DNA of 64,000 nt from JAFDZO01 sp044226845 (GTDB lineage: Bacteria; Bacteroidota; Ignavibacteria; Tepidaquicellales; Tepidaquicellaceae): assembly GCA_044226845.1 (NCBI GenBank), contig JBGAGG010000011.1:1-64000 (forward strand). The letters run 5' to 3'. A program made the position numbers and the translations under genes. Under the pieces are notes generated by a model. The model did no database searches, had not been told where the DNA came from, and was given only the letters and a program-made list of their open reading frames with translations. This document shows, piece after piece, positions 8,430 to 18,255 of the stretch; the stretch's first letter is position 1, and each line of letters opens with the position of its first letter.

Positions 8430-9788
8430 TTATTCTACATCATCGAATACTTCTACATCGCCGAACTGCATCATATCTTTTTTAATCTCATCGGGATTTC
8501 CTCCGACGGCGATTGTAACTTTATCAGGATGCAGATATTTCATAGCAACGTCGTTTATATCCTGTTTAGTAACTGCATTCACCTTGGAGATATACGTATT
8601 GTAATAATCTTTTTCTATATCGTAAATTTTCAGGCTGATAACTTTTGATGCGATTGCATTAGGAGTCTCAAGCTGAAGTGGGAAATTTCCCGTTAAATAA
8701 TTCTTTACACTGGCAAGTTCTTCATCGGAAACGTATTCATTTTTCATCTTGTTGATTTCAAACAGCATTTCTTTAACTGCAGGAGCTGTGAAACTGTTCC
8801 CTACTTCCGTTTCAACGGCAAAGTCGCCTGAATATTTTTTCCAGTCGAAGAATGAACGCGCTCCGTAAGTAAAGCCGTTAACTTCTCTGAGGTTTTTGTT
8901 GATACGTGAAGTAAAGCTTCCGCCAAGCAGAGTATTCATTACGCTTGCAGGAATGTAATCGGGAATGTTTCTCTTGAATGCAAGATGACCGACTTTTAAT
9001 GAAGACTGTACTGCGCCTGGTTTCTTAACTATGTATACTTTCTTTTCAGGGTTAAGGTGTTCATCTTCTGCAACTGTATTGTTTACAAATTCACCTGTGA
9101 AGCTGCCGAATTTTTCTTCGACTAATTGCACAGCTCTTGCTTCATCGATATCGCCAACGAAAGCAATTATAAGATTGTCCGGTTTGTAATTTGTATTATA
9201 AAAATTTTCCAGGTCATTTTTTTGAAGTGAGGTCAGAATACTTTCAGTTCCTTCTAAAGGCTTTGAGTAAGGGAGCTTATGATAAATATTCTTCTTGTAA
9301 ATTCTGGAGGCTAAATAGTCGCCTTCATCTTTATAGGAGATGATTGAGTTAATTTTTTGCTCGCGTAATCTGTTTATTTCATCTTCTGCAAATGCAGGCC
9401 TAAGGATAACTTCAGAAGTAATATCAAAAATTTTCTCGAAGTACTTTTTTAATGAGTAACAGCTTACAAACGTAGCATCGAAGTCACATCCTGAAGATAA
9501 AAACGCTCCGTGATAATCGACAAGCTCGGCTATTTCAAGCGCGCTTCTGCTTTGTGTTCCTTTAGTAAGCATCTCGGAAGTGAAGGATGATATACCGTAT
9601 TTTTCGCCGTCAAAAAACGAGCCTGCTTTGAACACAAATCTTGCAGATACTATAGGGAATTTTTCATCTTTGATTACAATTACATTTATTCCGTTAGGAA
9701 GTGTCGCTTCAAAGTATCCGGGAAATTTTACATCTCTTGGCGCGCCGGGGATAGGTTTTTTACTTCTGTCTAATTTTTCTGTTATCAT
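8430..9788 (-). CDS. M16 family peptidase-like protein, inactive-type subunit
   Basis: 452 aa with the two-lobed M16 (pitrilysin) layout. Where active members have HxxEH, this one reads GISSFTSEM (residues ~65-73), so the zinc site is missing. It keeps the C-terminal LREVNGFTYGARSFF segment with the Arg/Tyr pair that inactive partner subunits supply to the active subunit's substrate. It is therefore probably the non-catalytic half of a heterodimer with the product of 9818-11131, 29 bp upstream. No signal peptide is seen. Confidence 0.85.
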   Translation of the reverse strand: MITEKLDRSKKPIPGAPRDVKFPGYFEATLPNGINVIVIKDEKFPIVSARFVFKAGSFFDGEKYGISSFTSEMLTKGTQSRSALEIAELVDYHGAFLSSGCDFDATFVSCYSLKKYFEKIFDITSEVILRPAFAEDEINRLREQKINSIISYKDEGDYLASRIYKKNIYHKLPYSKPLEGTESILTSLQKNDLENFYNTNYKPDNLIIAFVGDIDEARAVQLVEEKFGSFTGEFVNNTVAEDEHLNPEKKVYIVKKPGAVQSSLKVGHLAFKRNIPDYIPASVMNTLLGGSFTSRINKNLREVNGFTYGARSFFDWKKYSGDFAVETEVGNSFTAPAVKEMLFEINKMKNEYVSDEELASVKNYLTGNFPLQLETPNAIASKVISLKIYDIEKDYYNTYISKVNAVTKQDINDVAMKYLHPDKVTIAVGGNPDEIKKDMMQFGDVEVFDDVE

Positions 9789-9817
9789 TTTTATGAATTA
9801 TGAACAATCTTTAAATT

Positions 9818-11131
9818 TTATTTTGGCAGGTAATCCAGTACTACCCGCTGGTTTTTCTTCAGATATTTATTCGCAGCTTCGATTATATCCTTCTTAGTTA
9901 TAGAGAGGAAGCTATATATTTCTGTGTTAATTCTGTTCGCATCATCAAAAATTAATTTATCGAATGAAAGCTTTTCAGCCAATGTAACTATGGAAGATTT
10001 CCTTAATGCAGTTCTTGTTTCTATATTATTTTTAACTTTTTCTATCTCTTCTTCTTTGATATTTCCGTTTTGAATTTCATACAGAATTTCATCTATCGCC
10101 GTACCTATGATATCAAGATTTCTGCCCTTCAATGATATAGCGTTTATACCGAATATGCTTGTCTGCTCCATTGCTGTTACCGATGTATCAACTTCGTTTG
10201 CAAGGGTTAAATCGTAAACAAGTTTTTTATTCAGCAATGAGCTCTCTCCTTTGGAAAGTATGCTGCTTAAAATCTGTAATGCGTAATAATCTTTAGTGCC
10301 TTCTGCAGGCACTCTATAGAAAATAAATTTAGCCGGGAGCTGAATGTTATCGTATACTGTATCTTTTATTTCTTCAACAATGTCATACTCTGAAAATTCT
10401 CTTCTTGTAAACGGTTTCCCTACGGGAATTCCGCCGTAGTATTTTTCAACCAGCGCTTTTGCTTCCTGTATATCGAAACTCCCTGCAAGAGCAATCACTG
10501 CATTGTTCGGCGCATAATATTTTTCGAAGTGGTCCTTTATATCATTTATATTGAACTTCCTCAGAATTGACATATTACCGAGTATAGAATTTCTATAACC
10601 TGAATTTTTAAACAATCTTAAATTGCTTTCTTCTTCAACGCTTCCATAAGGAGTATTATCGAATACAAACTTTCTCTCCTCTGTAATTACATCCTTCTGA
10701 ATCTCAAGCATTTCAGATGTAACTGCAAAGCCGGCAAGTCTGTCAGAGTCCAGCCACAAGGCAACTTCTAATGAATTAGAAGGGATTGTAATATAATAAG
10801 AAGTAACGTCCCAGCTGGTGTACGCATTGCTGTCGCCGCCGAGATCATGAAGTATAGCATCGAATTCACCGTGAGGAATGTTAGGCGAGCCTTCAAACAT
10901 AAGATGCTCGAATAAGTGCGCCATGCCTGACCTCTCCTCATCGTCCTTCGCGCCTACATGATATGTTACATTAATACATACTGAAGGGATATTATCGGTT
11001 TTATAAAATACAGCGCGCATTCCGTTTGCCAGTGTCATTTCTTCTATGGCAAGGGCTTTCTGCGTTACTTTAGGAAAATCTTCCGATTTATATCTGATGA
11101 TGTTCGGCTTTATATTTAAATTTTTTGGCAA
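9818..11131 (-). CDS. M16 family zinc metallopeptidase
   Basis: 437 aa. The inverted zinc motif HLFEH (72-76) within AHLFEHLMFEGSPNIP is intact, and the downstream ESDRLAG-type helix that supplies the third ligand is a standard M16 feature. These enzymes degrade peptides inside a closed chamber made of two halves. The reading frame abuts the third M16 gene (stop at 11132), and with the inactive-type gene 8430-9788 the three form a minus-strand unit. Confidence 0.9.
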   Translation of the reverse strand: MPKNLNIKPNIIRYKSEDFPKVTQKALAIEEMTLANGMRAVFYKTDNIPSVCINVTYHVGAKDDEERSGMAHLFEHLMFEGSPNIPHGEFDAILHDLGGDSNAYTSWDVTSYYITIPSNSLEVALWLDSDRLAGFAVTSEMLEIQKDVITEERKFVFDNTPYGSVEEESNLRLFKNSGYRNSILGNMSILRKFNINDIKDHFEKYYAPNNAVIALAGSFDIQEAKALVEKYYGGIPVGKPFTRREFSEYDIVEEIKDTVYDNIQLPAKFIFYRVPAEGTKDYYALQILSSILSKGESSLLNKKLVYDLTLANEVDTSVTAMEQTSIFGINAISLKGRNLDIIGTAIDEILYEIQNGNIKEEEIEKVKNNIETRTALRKSSIVTLAEKLSFDKLIFDDANRINTEIYSFLSITKKDIIEAANKYLKKNQRVVLDYLPK

Positions 11132-12397
11132 TTATTGTTTTTTATCTTTTTTTGGAACATAGTTCAGAACAACTTTTTTTGCATCGGTAAAAAACTTTTG
11201 AACGGTATTTTTCAAATCTTCTTTTGTTACGGAATTATAACGTGAAAGTTCATCGTTAATTTTATTCACATCTTTAAAATACATTCTGTTGAATACACTT
11301 GCAACGTTTATTCTATTAAGCGAGATTAGCTTATTTACATGGGAGAACTCAAGTTCATTTTTTATTTTTTGCATATCGTAGTCGGGAATATCTCCGTTTG
11401 CAAAAGCATTGATCTCATCTAAAATTATCTTCTGAGCCTCTGACATGCTTTTACCGGGATTAACTGTTCCGAGTATTATATAAACACCTGCATCCTGTAT
11501 AGAAAATTTGAACGAAGATATATTTTTCAGAAGCATTTTATCATAAACTAAAAGCTTGTATAATCTGCTGCTCTTATTATTAAAAACAAGCTTTGTAAAA
11601 TATTCCAGAATATATTCTTCGTTGGTTCCTGCTCCAGGAATTTTAAAAGATATGTAAAACTTTTCCAGCATTACATTATCTTCTATTGTTTCCGTTATGT
11701 CATCCGTTAGTTCTGTGAACTTATTTTCTTTTCTAATAATTCCATTGGACTTATTGATTCCTCCGAAATACTTTTCAATAAGCTTCTTAGTATTCTCTAT
11801 ATCAATATCACCTGAAATTAACAACTCGGCATTTGCAGGAGAGTAATATTTATGATGAAAATCAATTGCATCCTGCCTTGAAAAATTTTTAATATGCTCA
11901 GCTTCCCCTATCGTAGTATGTTCATACAGGGAACCCGGGAAAATATTTTTCATAGTGCGCGCAAGGAACGTTCCATAAGGAGCATTATCATAACGCTGAA
12001 GCTTTTCTTCAAGCACAACTTTTTTCTGGTTATCAAGATTTTCTTCGGTAAGGTCAATCTCATTCATCCTGTCAGATTCCAGCCATAATGCCGTTTCAAG
12101 AAAGTTTGCGGGAATATCTTCATAGTAAACTGTAGCATCCTGCATTGTGAATGCATTTGTCCTTCCGCCGCATTCCATAACAATTTTCTGATGCTCGGAT
12201 TTAGGGATATTCTGCGAGCCTTCGAACATAAGATGCTCGAATAAATGCGCTACACCGAACTGCCCTGGCTCTTCATCTTTTGCTCCGACTTTGTATCCAA
12301 GTGTTACGTTTACCAGCGGATTACTTGTATTTTTGTGTAGGACGCAGTGTAATTTATTGGGGAGAGAGAATTCCTCAAAGATTAATTTCGTGTTCAA
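11132..12397 (-). CDS. M16 family zinc metallopeptidase
   Basis: 421 aa, first gene of the three-gene M16 unit. HLFEH is at residues 51-55, with the following ETALWLESDRMNEIDL helix expected to carry the distal zinc ligand. It resembles its neighbour 9818-11131 but is clearly diverged, so the cluster has two catalytic-type members and one non-catalytic member. No signal peptide is evident. The start follows a clear 170 bp divergent gap shared with the lipase-like gene on the plus strand. Confidence 0.9.
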   Translation of the reverse strand: MNTKLIFEEFSLPNKLHCVLHKNTSNPLVNVTLGYKVGAKDEEPGQFGVAHLFEHLMFEGSQNIPKSEHQKIVMECGGRTNAFTMQDATVYYEDIPANFLETALWLESDRMNEIDLTEENLDNQKKVVLEEKLQRYDNAPYGTFLARTMKNIFPGSLYEHTTIGEAEHIKNFSRQDAIDFHHKYYSPANAELLISGDIDIENTKKLIEKYFGGINKSNGIIRKENKFTELTDDITETIEDNVMLEKFYISFKIPGAGTNEEYILEYFTKLVFNNKSSRLYKLLVYDKMLLKNISSFKFSIQDAGVYIILGTVNPGKSMSEAQKIILDEINAFANGDIPDYDMQKIKNELEFSHVNKLISLNRINVASVFNRMYFKDVNKINDELSRYNSVTKEDLKNTVQKFFTDAKKVVLNYVPKKDKKQ

Positions 12398-12566
12398 ATA
12401 TGTAAAAGAAAAGTATATAAAGAGACAAAATTACCTTATTTAAGAGTGAATTACAAAGCAAAAGGAAAGCAATTTTTTTAAATCAGAGATAATATTGAGT
12501 GTTTAAATTTATTTTAAACTCTTTTATATTTTTGCGCAAATTTAACTCTATAACCCCATACCCCAA

Positions 12567-13748
12567 ATGAAAATCTATATTGTTATTTTTTCTTTAGCCG
12601 TTCTATGTTCTTTTTCTTTCAACGGATGCAGTGATAATACTGTTACAACAGGAAGCTCTCAGAATCTAACAGCTAATTATGAATGCCCTGTAAGTTCCAC
12701 TTCAGCCTTGACTCACTTTTTCTCTGTTAACTTAAAACACTCGGGCAATACTTTATCCGGTGAAGTGCAGTCTTATGATTCTGCTAATACGCATAAAGGA
12801 ACTCTATCCGGTACTTATGACGGAATTAACATTTCAGTTTCAGGTGATATTACAGGCACAAACTATGATTTTACTTTTACCGGTTCATTAATTTCCAGCT
12901 CACCTAAGAAAATATCAGGTAATCTACAGTTTACAACGGGAGATTTAAAACCTATACCTGTTGAATTTGTTGAATCTGCTGCTGTTGATACTTCAATTCC
13001 GCCAAATCAATATATCTTTCAATCTGTATTTGAATCTCCAAATCCGACAGGCCCGCCTGTTATTTTTGTCCATGGAATGGGAGGCACTTTGCGCGAATGG
13101 GATTCAGCAATGGCTTCACTTCCCGCTGATTTCAAAGCCCGTCATAATATTTACAGATACCAATACGACTGGCAGAAACATATAGAAGTGAATGGAATAG
13201 TTTTAAGAGATTCTGTTTTAGCCAGAGGCCTTGTAAATCCTATAGTCATCGGGCATTCAATGGGAGGACTTGTAATCAGAGCTTATGTAAAAAATGGCGG
13301 CACAATAACAAAGTTAGTTACATACGGTACCCCGCATTATGGCTCGCCGCTTGCTAAACTTAAAAATTTTGTGCCATGGCTTGGCTTAGACGGTCCACAG
13401 GATATTGTTCCTAACTCTCCATTCTTAACTGCGCTTAATAATGACCCCGTTGATATTGCAAACAGAAGCAAATATTACTTTCTTGCAGGAAGAATGGGCG
13501 GCAGTATCGTAGGTTTTAAATGGGTTTGGAAGGAAGGCTATTATTCACAATTTGTTAAGATAGCATACTACGTAATGAAACTTTATTATCCGAATAAAGA
13601 TAACGACGGTTTAGTTTCAGAAGATTCTGCTCTGCTCACAGGCGGCGGCGCAAATAACCCCTTACCTGTTCAGCTTTGGGTTGATCACATGCACGAGCAA
13701 TACCCGATCATTTCATCCGGTATGTATAATTATGTTATTGGCTTATAA
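12567..13748 (+). CDS. Alpha/beta-hydrolase (lipase-like) lipoprotein
   Basis: 393 aa. Signal sequence ends FNGC, giving a lipid-anchored Cys21. Residues ~35-135 form a beta-rich domain. The hydrolase domain follows, with the oxyanion segment FVHGMGG (167-173) and the nucleophile elbow GHSMGG (229-234, Ser231). A late VDHMHEQYP segment probably carries the catalytic histidine. The arrangement is typical of triacylglycerol lipase/PGAP1-like esterases. It is likely an outer-membrane-anchored esterase; substrate is unknown. It has its own shared terminator at 13774. Confidence 0.8.
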   Translation: MKIYIVIFSLAVLCSFSFNGCSDNTVTTGSSQNLTANYECPVSSTSALTHFFSVNLKHSGNTLSGEVQSYDSANTHKGTLSGTYDGINISVSGDITGTNYDFTFTGSLISSSPKKISGNLQFTTGDLKPIPVEFVESAAVDTSIPPNQYIFQSVFESPNPTGPPVIFVHGMGGTLREWDSAMASLPADFKARHNIYRYQYDWQKHIEVNGIVLRDSVLARGLVNPIVIGHSMGGLVIRAYVKNGGTITKLVTYGTPHYGSPLAKLKNFVPWLGLDGPQDIVPNSPFLTALNNDPVDIANRSKYYFLAGRMGGSIVGFKWVWKEGYYSQFVKIAYYVMKLYYPNKDNDGLVSEDSALLTGGGANNPLPVQLWVDHMHEQYPIISSGMYNYVIGL

Positions 13749-13773
13749 TTATTTCTATACTTTATAATAATCT

Positions 13774-13807
13774 AGTCCTCTGCAAGAATTCTTACAGAGG
13801 ACTTTTT
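13774..13807. terminator. Bidirectional terminator between convergent genes
   Basis: Arms AGTCCTCTG and CAGAGGACT followed by TTTTTATTT, lying between the convergent ends of the lipase-like gene and the metal-cluster gene. Confidence 0.8.
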
Positions 13808-13822
13808 ATTTCTAATGCATTA

Positions 13823-15250
13823 CTAATGCATTAATGGCGGTGAAAACTTCAAGTATACCTGGGCTGAAAGAGGAGTTTTACCGTAATAGGGTTCTAAAGA
13901 AGAAGGAGTAAAGTAAACACTTCCCTGCAATCCTAATGATAAATCCATACCGGCTAACTTGGCAAATTTATAATTGCCGCCCAGAGTAAAAGCATTTATA
14001 TTAAAAATTCTTCCGTGTTCAAATTCTGAAAGTGCAAGCTCCTCTGCATCCTTTTCAACAAATTCATATCTCCCGTATAAATTCGTCTTGTCCCACTCGA
14101 AATTACTTTCAAGTAAAAGAGAGTGCTCTTTATGATGTTCACCTTTATTATTCATTCCCCATGCAATTGTTGTATTCAGGTTTTGTGATTTAGTATAATT
14201 GTAGCTGTGAGTTACAGATGCTGTTGTTCTTGTTACATCTACATCCGGCTCGAGAGCTTCAGGTCCTTTTATAAATCCCTGCGAAAATTGCAGAGCAAAA
14301 TTCCTGTCCGGATTCATTGACACTCTGTAGCTGTAAGAATTAAACTCTCCCCTGTCAAAATTATATCGGTTCTCATCCGGTTCTTTTCCGTTAAAGATTG
14401 AGCCTTCGATTTTGAACAGATCGTATCTAATTCCAAATGTACCTACGCCAAATGTTATATGCGTTGCATCCTGCCAGTGATGTGAAAGCGGTGCATCAGG
14501 ATTATTGCCTGCAGAGACTCTATGCATAAAGGCTACAGGTCCTATAGCAGGTTCGCCGGGATAACCGAAATAACCGGTGATATCTACATCTTTATTAATT
14601 CTCTGAGTGTATGCCGCGCTTACTTCGGAAAAAAGATCATGCGGATGCTGTCTGTTCACAAGCGGCTGCCCTTCCCACGTTTCCCCTGACTGAAACAACA
14701 AAGGATAACCGTCTCCTCTCTCCGTTAATCTATCCAGTGACATCATTAAACCAAATTTTATTAATCCGTCTTCTCCGATTTTTCTCTGTGCCATTCCCAT
14801 GAACCAGTTAGGCGCATCAAACATACTGGCATTTCTTTTTCCTTCATTGTTGATATTAATACTTGTGTATCTCAGGAAAACACTTCCATGAAACATCAGC
14901 ATCCAGTTTTTTGAGTGAACCATATATCCATACATTGGCGATGCATCGGGAAGCCATCCCGTACCTGAGCCGTTTCTGTTCATTGGAAGACTGAGAGAAT
15001 AAGAATGCGACATTGCCATATCATCCATGTTCATATTGCCGTGCAGATGCATTTCTCCCGGCATATTCATTTTGGAATGGTCATGCAAAGTTGAATCCAT
15101 CTTTTCCATACTATCCATATTATCCATTGAATGCATAGTATCTTTAACAGTTTGCGTTGTATCCGAATGATGATGATCGTGCTGCGCAAAAGAATTATCG
15201 GTAAGAAGAGTCATAAATATAAAAGCGAGTATTATTTTAAGTGATTTCAT
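13823..15250 (-). CDS. His/Met-rich outer-membrane protein of a metal cluster
   Basis: 475 aa with signal peptide (ending NSFAQ). Residues ~23-85 are packed with HDHHH, MDNMDSMEKM and MNMDDMAM, a metal-binding pattern favoured by copper and silver. The remainder is a beta-barrel with alternating strands and an aromatic-rich C-terminus. It lies 17 bp downstream of the HMA-MauE gene and is probably co-transcribed with it. Role in copper or other soft-metal binding or export is inferred from composition and neighbours; no transporter motif is seen. Confidence 0.7.
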   Translation of the reverse strand: MKSLKIILAFIFMTLLTDNSFAQHDHHHSDTTQTVKDTMHSMDNMDSMEKMDSTLHDHSKMNMPGEMHLHGNMNMDDMAMSHSYSLSLPMNRNGSGTGWLPDASPMYGYMVHSKNWMLMFHGSVFLRYTSININNEGKRNASMFDAPNWFMGMAQRKIGEDGLIKFGLMMSLDRLTERGDGYPLLFQSGETWEGQPLVNRQHPHDLFSEVSAAYTQRINKDVDITGYFGYPGEPAIGPVAFMHRVSAGNNPDAPLSHHWQDATHITFGVGTFGIRYDLFKIEGSIFNGKEPDENRYNFDRGEFNSYSYRVSMNPDRNFALQFSQGFIKGPEALEPDVDVTRTTASVTHSYNYTKSQNLNTTIAWGMNNKGEHHKEHSLLLESNFEWDKTNLYGRYEFVEKDAEELALSEFEHGRIFNINAFTLGGNYKFAKLAGMDLSLGLQGSVYFTPSSLEPYYGKTPLSAQVYLKFSPPLMH

Positions 15251-15267
15251 TTTAAATTAAAATTTTA

Positions 15268-16017
15268 TTAAATGTAAATTAACATTATTAAGGACATAAC
15301 GACCATAAGCAGATCTTCAATGATTGTAATAGTTGTCATCGGTAAATTGAATACCGTGCCAAGACATGCGCACTTTATTTTGTTTTTCTTCAGAACACTT
15401 TGTATCACTCCAATGGAGCTTATACTCATTACTAACAAATTTATTATGTTAGTAGTTTTTGGAAAGGCATGGAATAAAAAGCTTATTCCTAACCCAAGCT
15501 CAATAAAGGGATATATAAATCCGTACCCTCTCCATCTTTTAGCAATGACATCATAAGTAGAGTATGCATCTGCAAATCCCGATAGGTTTAAGAACTTGAA
15601 GAACGAAAAAATTATAAAAAATCCTCCCATAAAATTATTCATTGCATGCATAAGGCGGAACTCTCCGTGATTCACTTCAGAGAGAATAACAAATCCTAAA
15701 AGATAAATTGTAATAATTATTAAAGGTGTAAATGTAGTAAGTTTGCTTTTCTCTTCTTCGGCAGCTGCAAACGGATTTAGAGGCTCAGCACTGACTGAAT
15801 GAATTTCATTACTCTCTTCCAATGAATATTTACCGGCGCTTTTAACTGCCCGGTTTAGTTTTTCAGTTTCAATATGCTGCTTCATTGTAATCACTGCCTG
15901 CTGAGGATTCAGAGTTACTTCTACGCTCTCCACAAAAGGTACAGCTTCCAAAGCTTTCTGTACTTTTTCTATGCATGCTACACAATGCATTCCTGTAATT
16001 TTAAAAGTGTGTTTCAT
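15268..16017 (-). CDS. HMA domain fused to MauE-like membrane protein
   Basis: 249 aa. Residues 1-65 are a heavy-metal-associated domain with the metal-binding GMHCVAC motif (C12, C15). After a linker come four or five membrane helices of the MauE/DoxX redox-associated type, with a late KIKCACLGT segment whose cysteines suit thiol-disulfide or metal chemistry. Such HMA-MauE fusions are known in Bacteroidota next to copper or mercury genes. It lies between the metal-responsive regulator gene and the His/Met-rich outer-membrane gene. Which metal is handled cannot be read from the sequence. Confidence 0.8.
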   Translation of the reverse strand: MKHTFKITGMHCVACIEKVQKALEAVPFVESVEVTLNPQQAVITMKQHIETEKLNRAVKSAGKYSLEESNEIHSVSAEPLNPFAAAEEEKSKLTTFTPLIIITIYLLGFVILSEVNHGEFRLMHAMNNFMGGFFIIFSFFKFLNLSGFADAYSTYDVIAKRWRGYGFIYPFIELGLGISFLFHAFPKTTNIINLLVMSISSIGVIQSVLKKNKIKCACLGTVFNLPMTTITIIEDLLMVVMSLIMLIYI

Positions 16018-16128
16018 TATATTTTATAAATTGATTTAAATAATTTCAACTATACAAAATTATAAAGAACCGGTTAAAAGTCCGTTACACAATTCCAAAA
16101 ATGATTTATAGAATTTTAAGGTGAGATA

Positions 16129-16710
16129 TCAGGAAATTTTATCAATAGGTTTCCTTACCGATAAAGATTTTGAGTGGTTTTGCTTGAATTGAGACGGAGT
16201 AACTCCCGTTACACTTTTAAACTGATTTGATAAATGCTGAACGCTGCTGTAGCCAAGACTGAATGCAATTTCTCCGAGTGATAATTCGTCATATACCAAA
16301 AGCTCTTTTACTTTCTCTATTTTTTGAAGGATAATAAATTTTTCGATTGTAATTCCTTCAATTGAAGAAAAAAGATTGCTGAGATAATTATACTCCAGGT
16401 TTAATTTTCTGGAAATGTATGATGAATAATTCTCCGTTTCTTTTTTATCGCCGGAATTATGATGAATAAGCTTAACTACGATATTTTTTATCTGCTCAAT
16501 AATTTTTGTGCCTTTTTCATCAAGCAGCTCGAATCCGTTCTCCGATAATACAGACTTAATATTTTTTAACTGTGAAGCATCGGGCTTTTTTTCAAGTGTA
16601 ACATTTCCGAGATTTACATCAATAATTTTCAAACCTATTTTTGTTAACTCATCCCGCACGACTTTTATACACCTGCCGCAGACCATGCTTTTAATTACAA
16701 GAGTATACAT
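16129..16710 (-). CDS. HMA-domain AraC-family regulator
   Basis: 193 aa. The N-terminal ~70 residues form an HMA-like fold with MVCGRC (C11, C14). The C-terminal ~100 residues are an AraC-type double helix-turn-helix (LSLGEIAFSLGYSSVQHLSNQFKSVTGVTPSQFK, split over 145-185). This compact type, metal sensor joined to AraC DNA-binding region, is common near copper genes in Bacteroidota. It is probably the activator of the downstream genes 15268-16017 and 13823-15250, which it precedes by 111 bp on the same strand. Confidence 0.85.
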   Translation of the reverse strand: MYTLVIKSMVCGRCIKVVRDELTKIGLKIIDVNLGNVTLEKKPDASQLKNIKSVLSENGFELLDEKGTKIIEQIKNIVVKLIHHNSGDKKETENYSSYISRKLNLEYNYLSNLFSSIEGITIEKFIILQKIEKVKELLVYDELSLGEIAFSLGYSSVQHLSNQFKSVTGVTPSQFKQNHSKSLSVRKPIDKIS

Positions 16711-16724
16711 TTATTAATCGGTTT

Positions 16725-17372
16725 TTATTTAAACATTTGTCTTACCTTTTCGGCTGCTTTCTCACCGAGAATTTTATACTGCTCTGGCATCGGATGCAGG
16801 CCGTCAACGCTCTCTACTTTTATAAAATCATTCGAATCCATAAAGCCGCATAACGCTGTTTCCGCCACTATCTTCTGCGCAGCTGGGAGCTTTAGTATTT
16901 CAATTTCTGCTCCCCCGAAACCCTGTTTGCTGAAATCTGACATCTTTCCGGGTACAGGCGGCGCTATTATTAAAATTTTAGGCGGAGCTCCTCCGAACAA
17001 CGGAGTATAAGCAATTCGTATAAGCGAAAGCAGTCCCCATGCAGATTCATCAGCCGTCTTACCGCTGAGATGCATAAGGTCGTTTATACCGAGCATTATA
17101 ATTACTAAATCTATGGGAGAATGAGATTCCATTATCATAGGTAAAAACTTACTGCCATTTCTATCAGGCGCATAGGGCAGATCAAAACAGGTGGTACGCG
17201 CTACAAGTGCTTCCGTTATAATTTTGTAATCTTCGCCTAAAGATTTTTCCATTACACCGGGCCAGGTTTGATAATAAGCAAACCGCGTTCCGTCAGCAGG
17301 ATTGTATCCCCATGTAATTGAATCACCGAAGCATAAAATTCTTTTTTGATTTTCGTCTTTAGCTTTTAACAT
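16725..17372 (-). CDS. SGNH/GDSL hydrolase
   Basis: 215 aa, a typical size for cytosolic SGNH esterases. Block I is CFGDSITWG with nucleophile Ser18; block III is GIND with Asn97; block V is DGLHP with Asp190 and His193. The insertion of ~15 residues after block I (GYNPADGTRFAY) is characteristic of the arylesterase/acyltransferase-like group. No signal peptide. It sits 14 bp upstream of the AraC gene on the same strand and could be co-transcribed, though no functional tie to metals is evident. Confidence 0.85.
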   Translation of the reverse strand: MLKAKDENQKRILCFGDSITWGYNPADGTRFAYYQTWPGVMEKSLGEDYKIITEALVARTTCFDLPYAPDRNGSKFLPMIMESHSPIDLVIIMLGINDLMHLSGKTADESAWGLLSLIRIAYTPLFGGAPPKILIIAPPVPGKMSDFSKQGFGGAEIEILKLPAAQKIVAETALCGFMDSNDFIKVESVDGLHPMPEQYKILGEKAAEKVRQMFK

Positions 17373-17454
17373 TTATATAAAATTAATAAGAAGAGTATTA
17401 CAAATTATATTTTTCTGAAGTGAGTTACAAGAATTTTCGGAGTTGACTGTTGGA

Positions 17455-17498
17455 ATAAAAAACTCCGGGAAATTTCAAACGAAATTTCTCCGGAGTTG
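17455..17498 (-). terminator. Intrinsic terminator after the barrel gene
   Basis: Arms AACTCCGG-AGAAATTTC and GAAATTTC-CCGGAGTT on the minus strand, followed by TTTTTTATTCC. It ends the transcript of 17536-18255. Confidence 0.8.
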
Positions 17499-17535
17499 AT
17501 TGGAGAGGTAGTGCAATAATGGAAATTTTAAAAGA

Positions 17536-18255
17536 TTACAACCCTAATCTGTAGCCAAAACCTATTGCAAACTGCATATAGCTTCTGCCCGGCATTTCAA
17601 CAGGCAATAATTCTGTTCCAAGATTAGTTGTTGTAGTAACTCCGTTAACTGTTGTTGTTAATGTTGCCTTTTCTCTTAAAGTAACTTCAGATTTTTTAGG
17701 AACGTTGTGATACTTTACATTAAAATTAAAAAATGCGGTCTTGCTTAGCTCCACATTAACACCTGCTCCGACGTTAAATCCGAACTGTGAAATTGATTTA
17801 TATGTATAGTCGATTGTTTCAGGCGGATTTGTTGTTCGGGTTTCTTTATAATCACCGAATTTCAAAGCATATAATCCTAAGCCTGCATCAATATAAAATC
17901 TTGCTTTGTTTGTTTGCGCACCTAAAAAGTATCTTGGACCTACGTAAGCGGAAATTACTCGTGTATTTGATTCAGTTGCTGAATATCCGGGAATAGAGAA
18001 AGTACGCTCTTTAGGAGCAACAAAATCACCGGAAATATTTGCGTATATAGCCAGCTGCGGCTTTATGTTATAGGAAAGATCAAGCTGAACACTCGGGAAT
18101 GCTTTATAATAATCTTTAAAGGAGGCGTCGCTAAGCCACACCGAATAACTCCCTCTTAAAGTTACATCAAGATTCGGTGTAAAATAACTTTTCTGCGCAT
18201 AGGAAAAACTGCTTACAGATAAAAAGATAATAATAAGAAAAATGATTTTTTTCAT
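17536..18255 (-). CDS. Outer-membrane beta-barrel protein
   Basis: 239 aa with signal peptide (MKKIIFLIIIFLSVSSFSYA). The chain is a series of amphipathic strands separated by short turns, with a glycine-rich terminal strand (MQFAIGFGYRLGL) ending in leucine, as expected for a BAM-inserted barrel. It resembles the porin/OmpW-like barrel families in size, but no family-specific motif stands out. Function is unknown. A single gene with its own terminator. Confidence 0.8.
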   Translation of the reverse strand: MKKIIFLIIIFLSVSSFSYAQKSYFTPNLDVTLRGSYSVWLSDASFKDYYKAFPSVQLDLSYNIKPQLAIYANISGDFVAPKERTFSIPGYSATESNTRVISAYVGPRYFLGAQTNKARFYIDAGLGLYALKFGDYKETRTTNPPETIDYTYKSISQFGFNVGAGVNVELSKTAFFNFNVKYHNVPKKSEVTLREKATLTTTVNGVTTTTNLGTELLPVEMPGRSYMQFAIGFGYRLGL

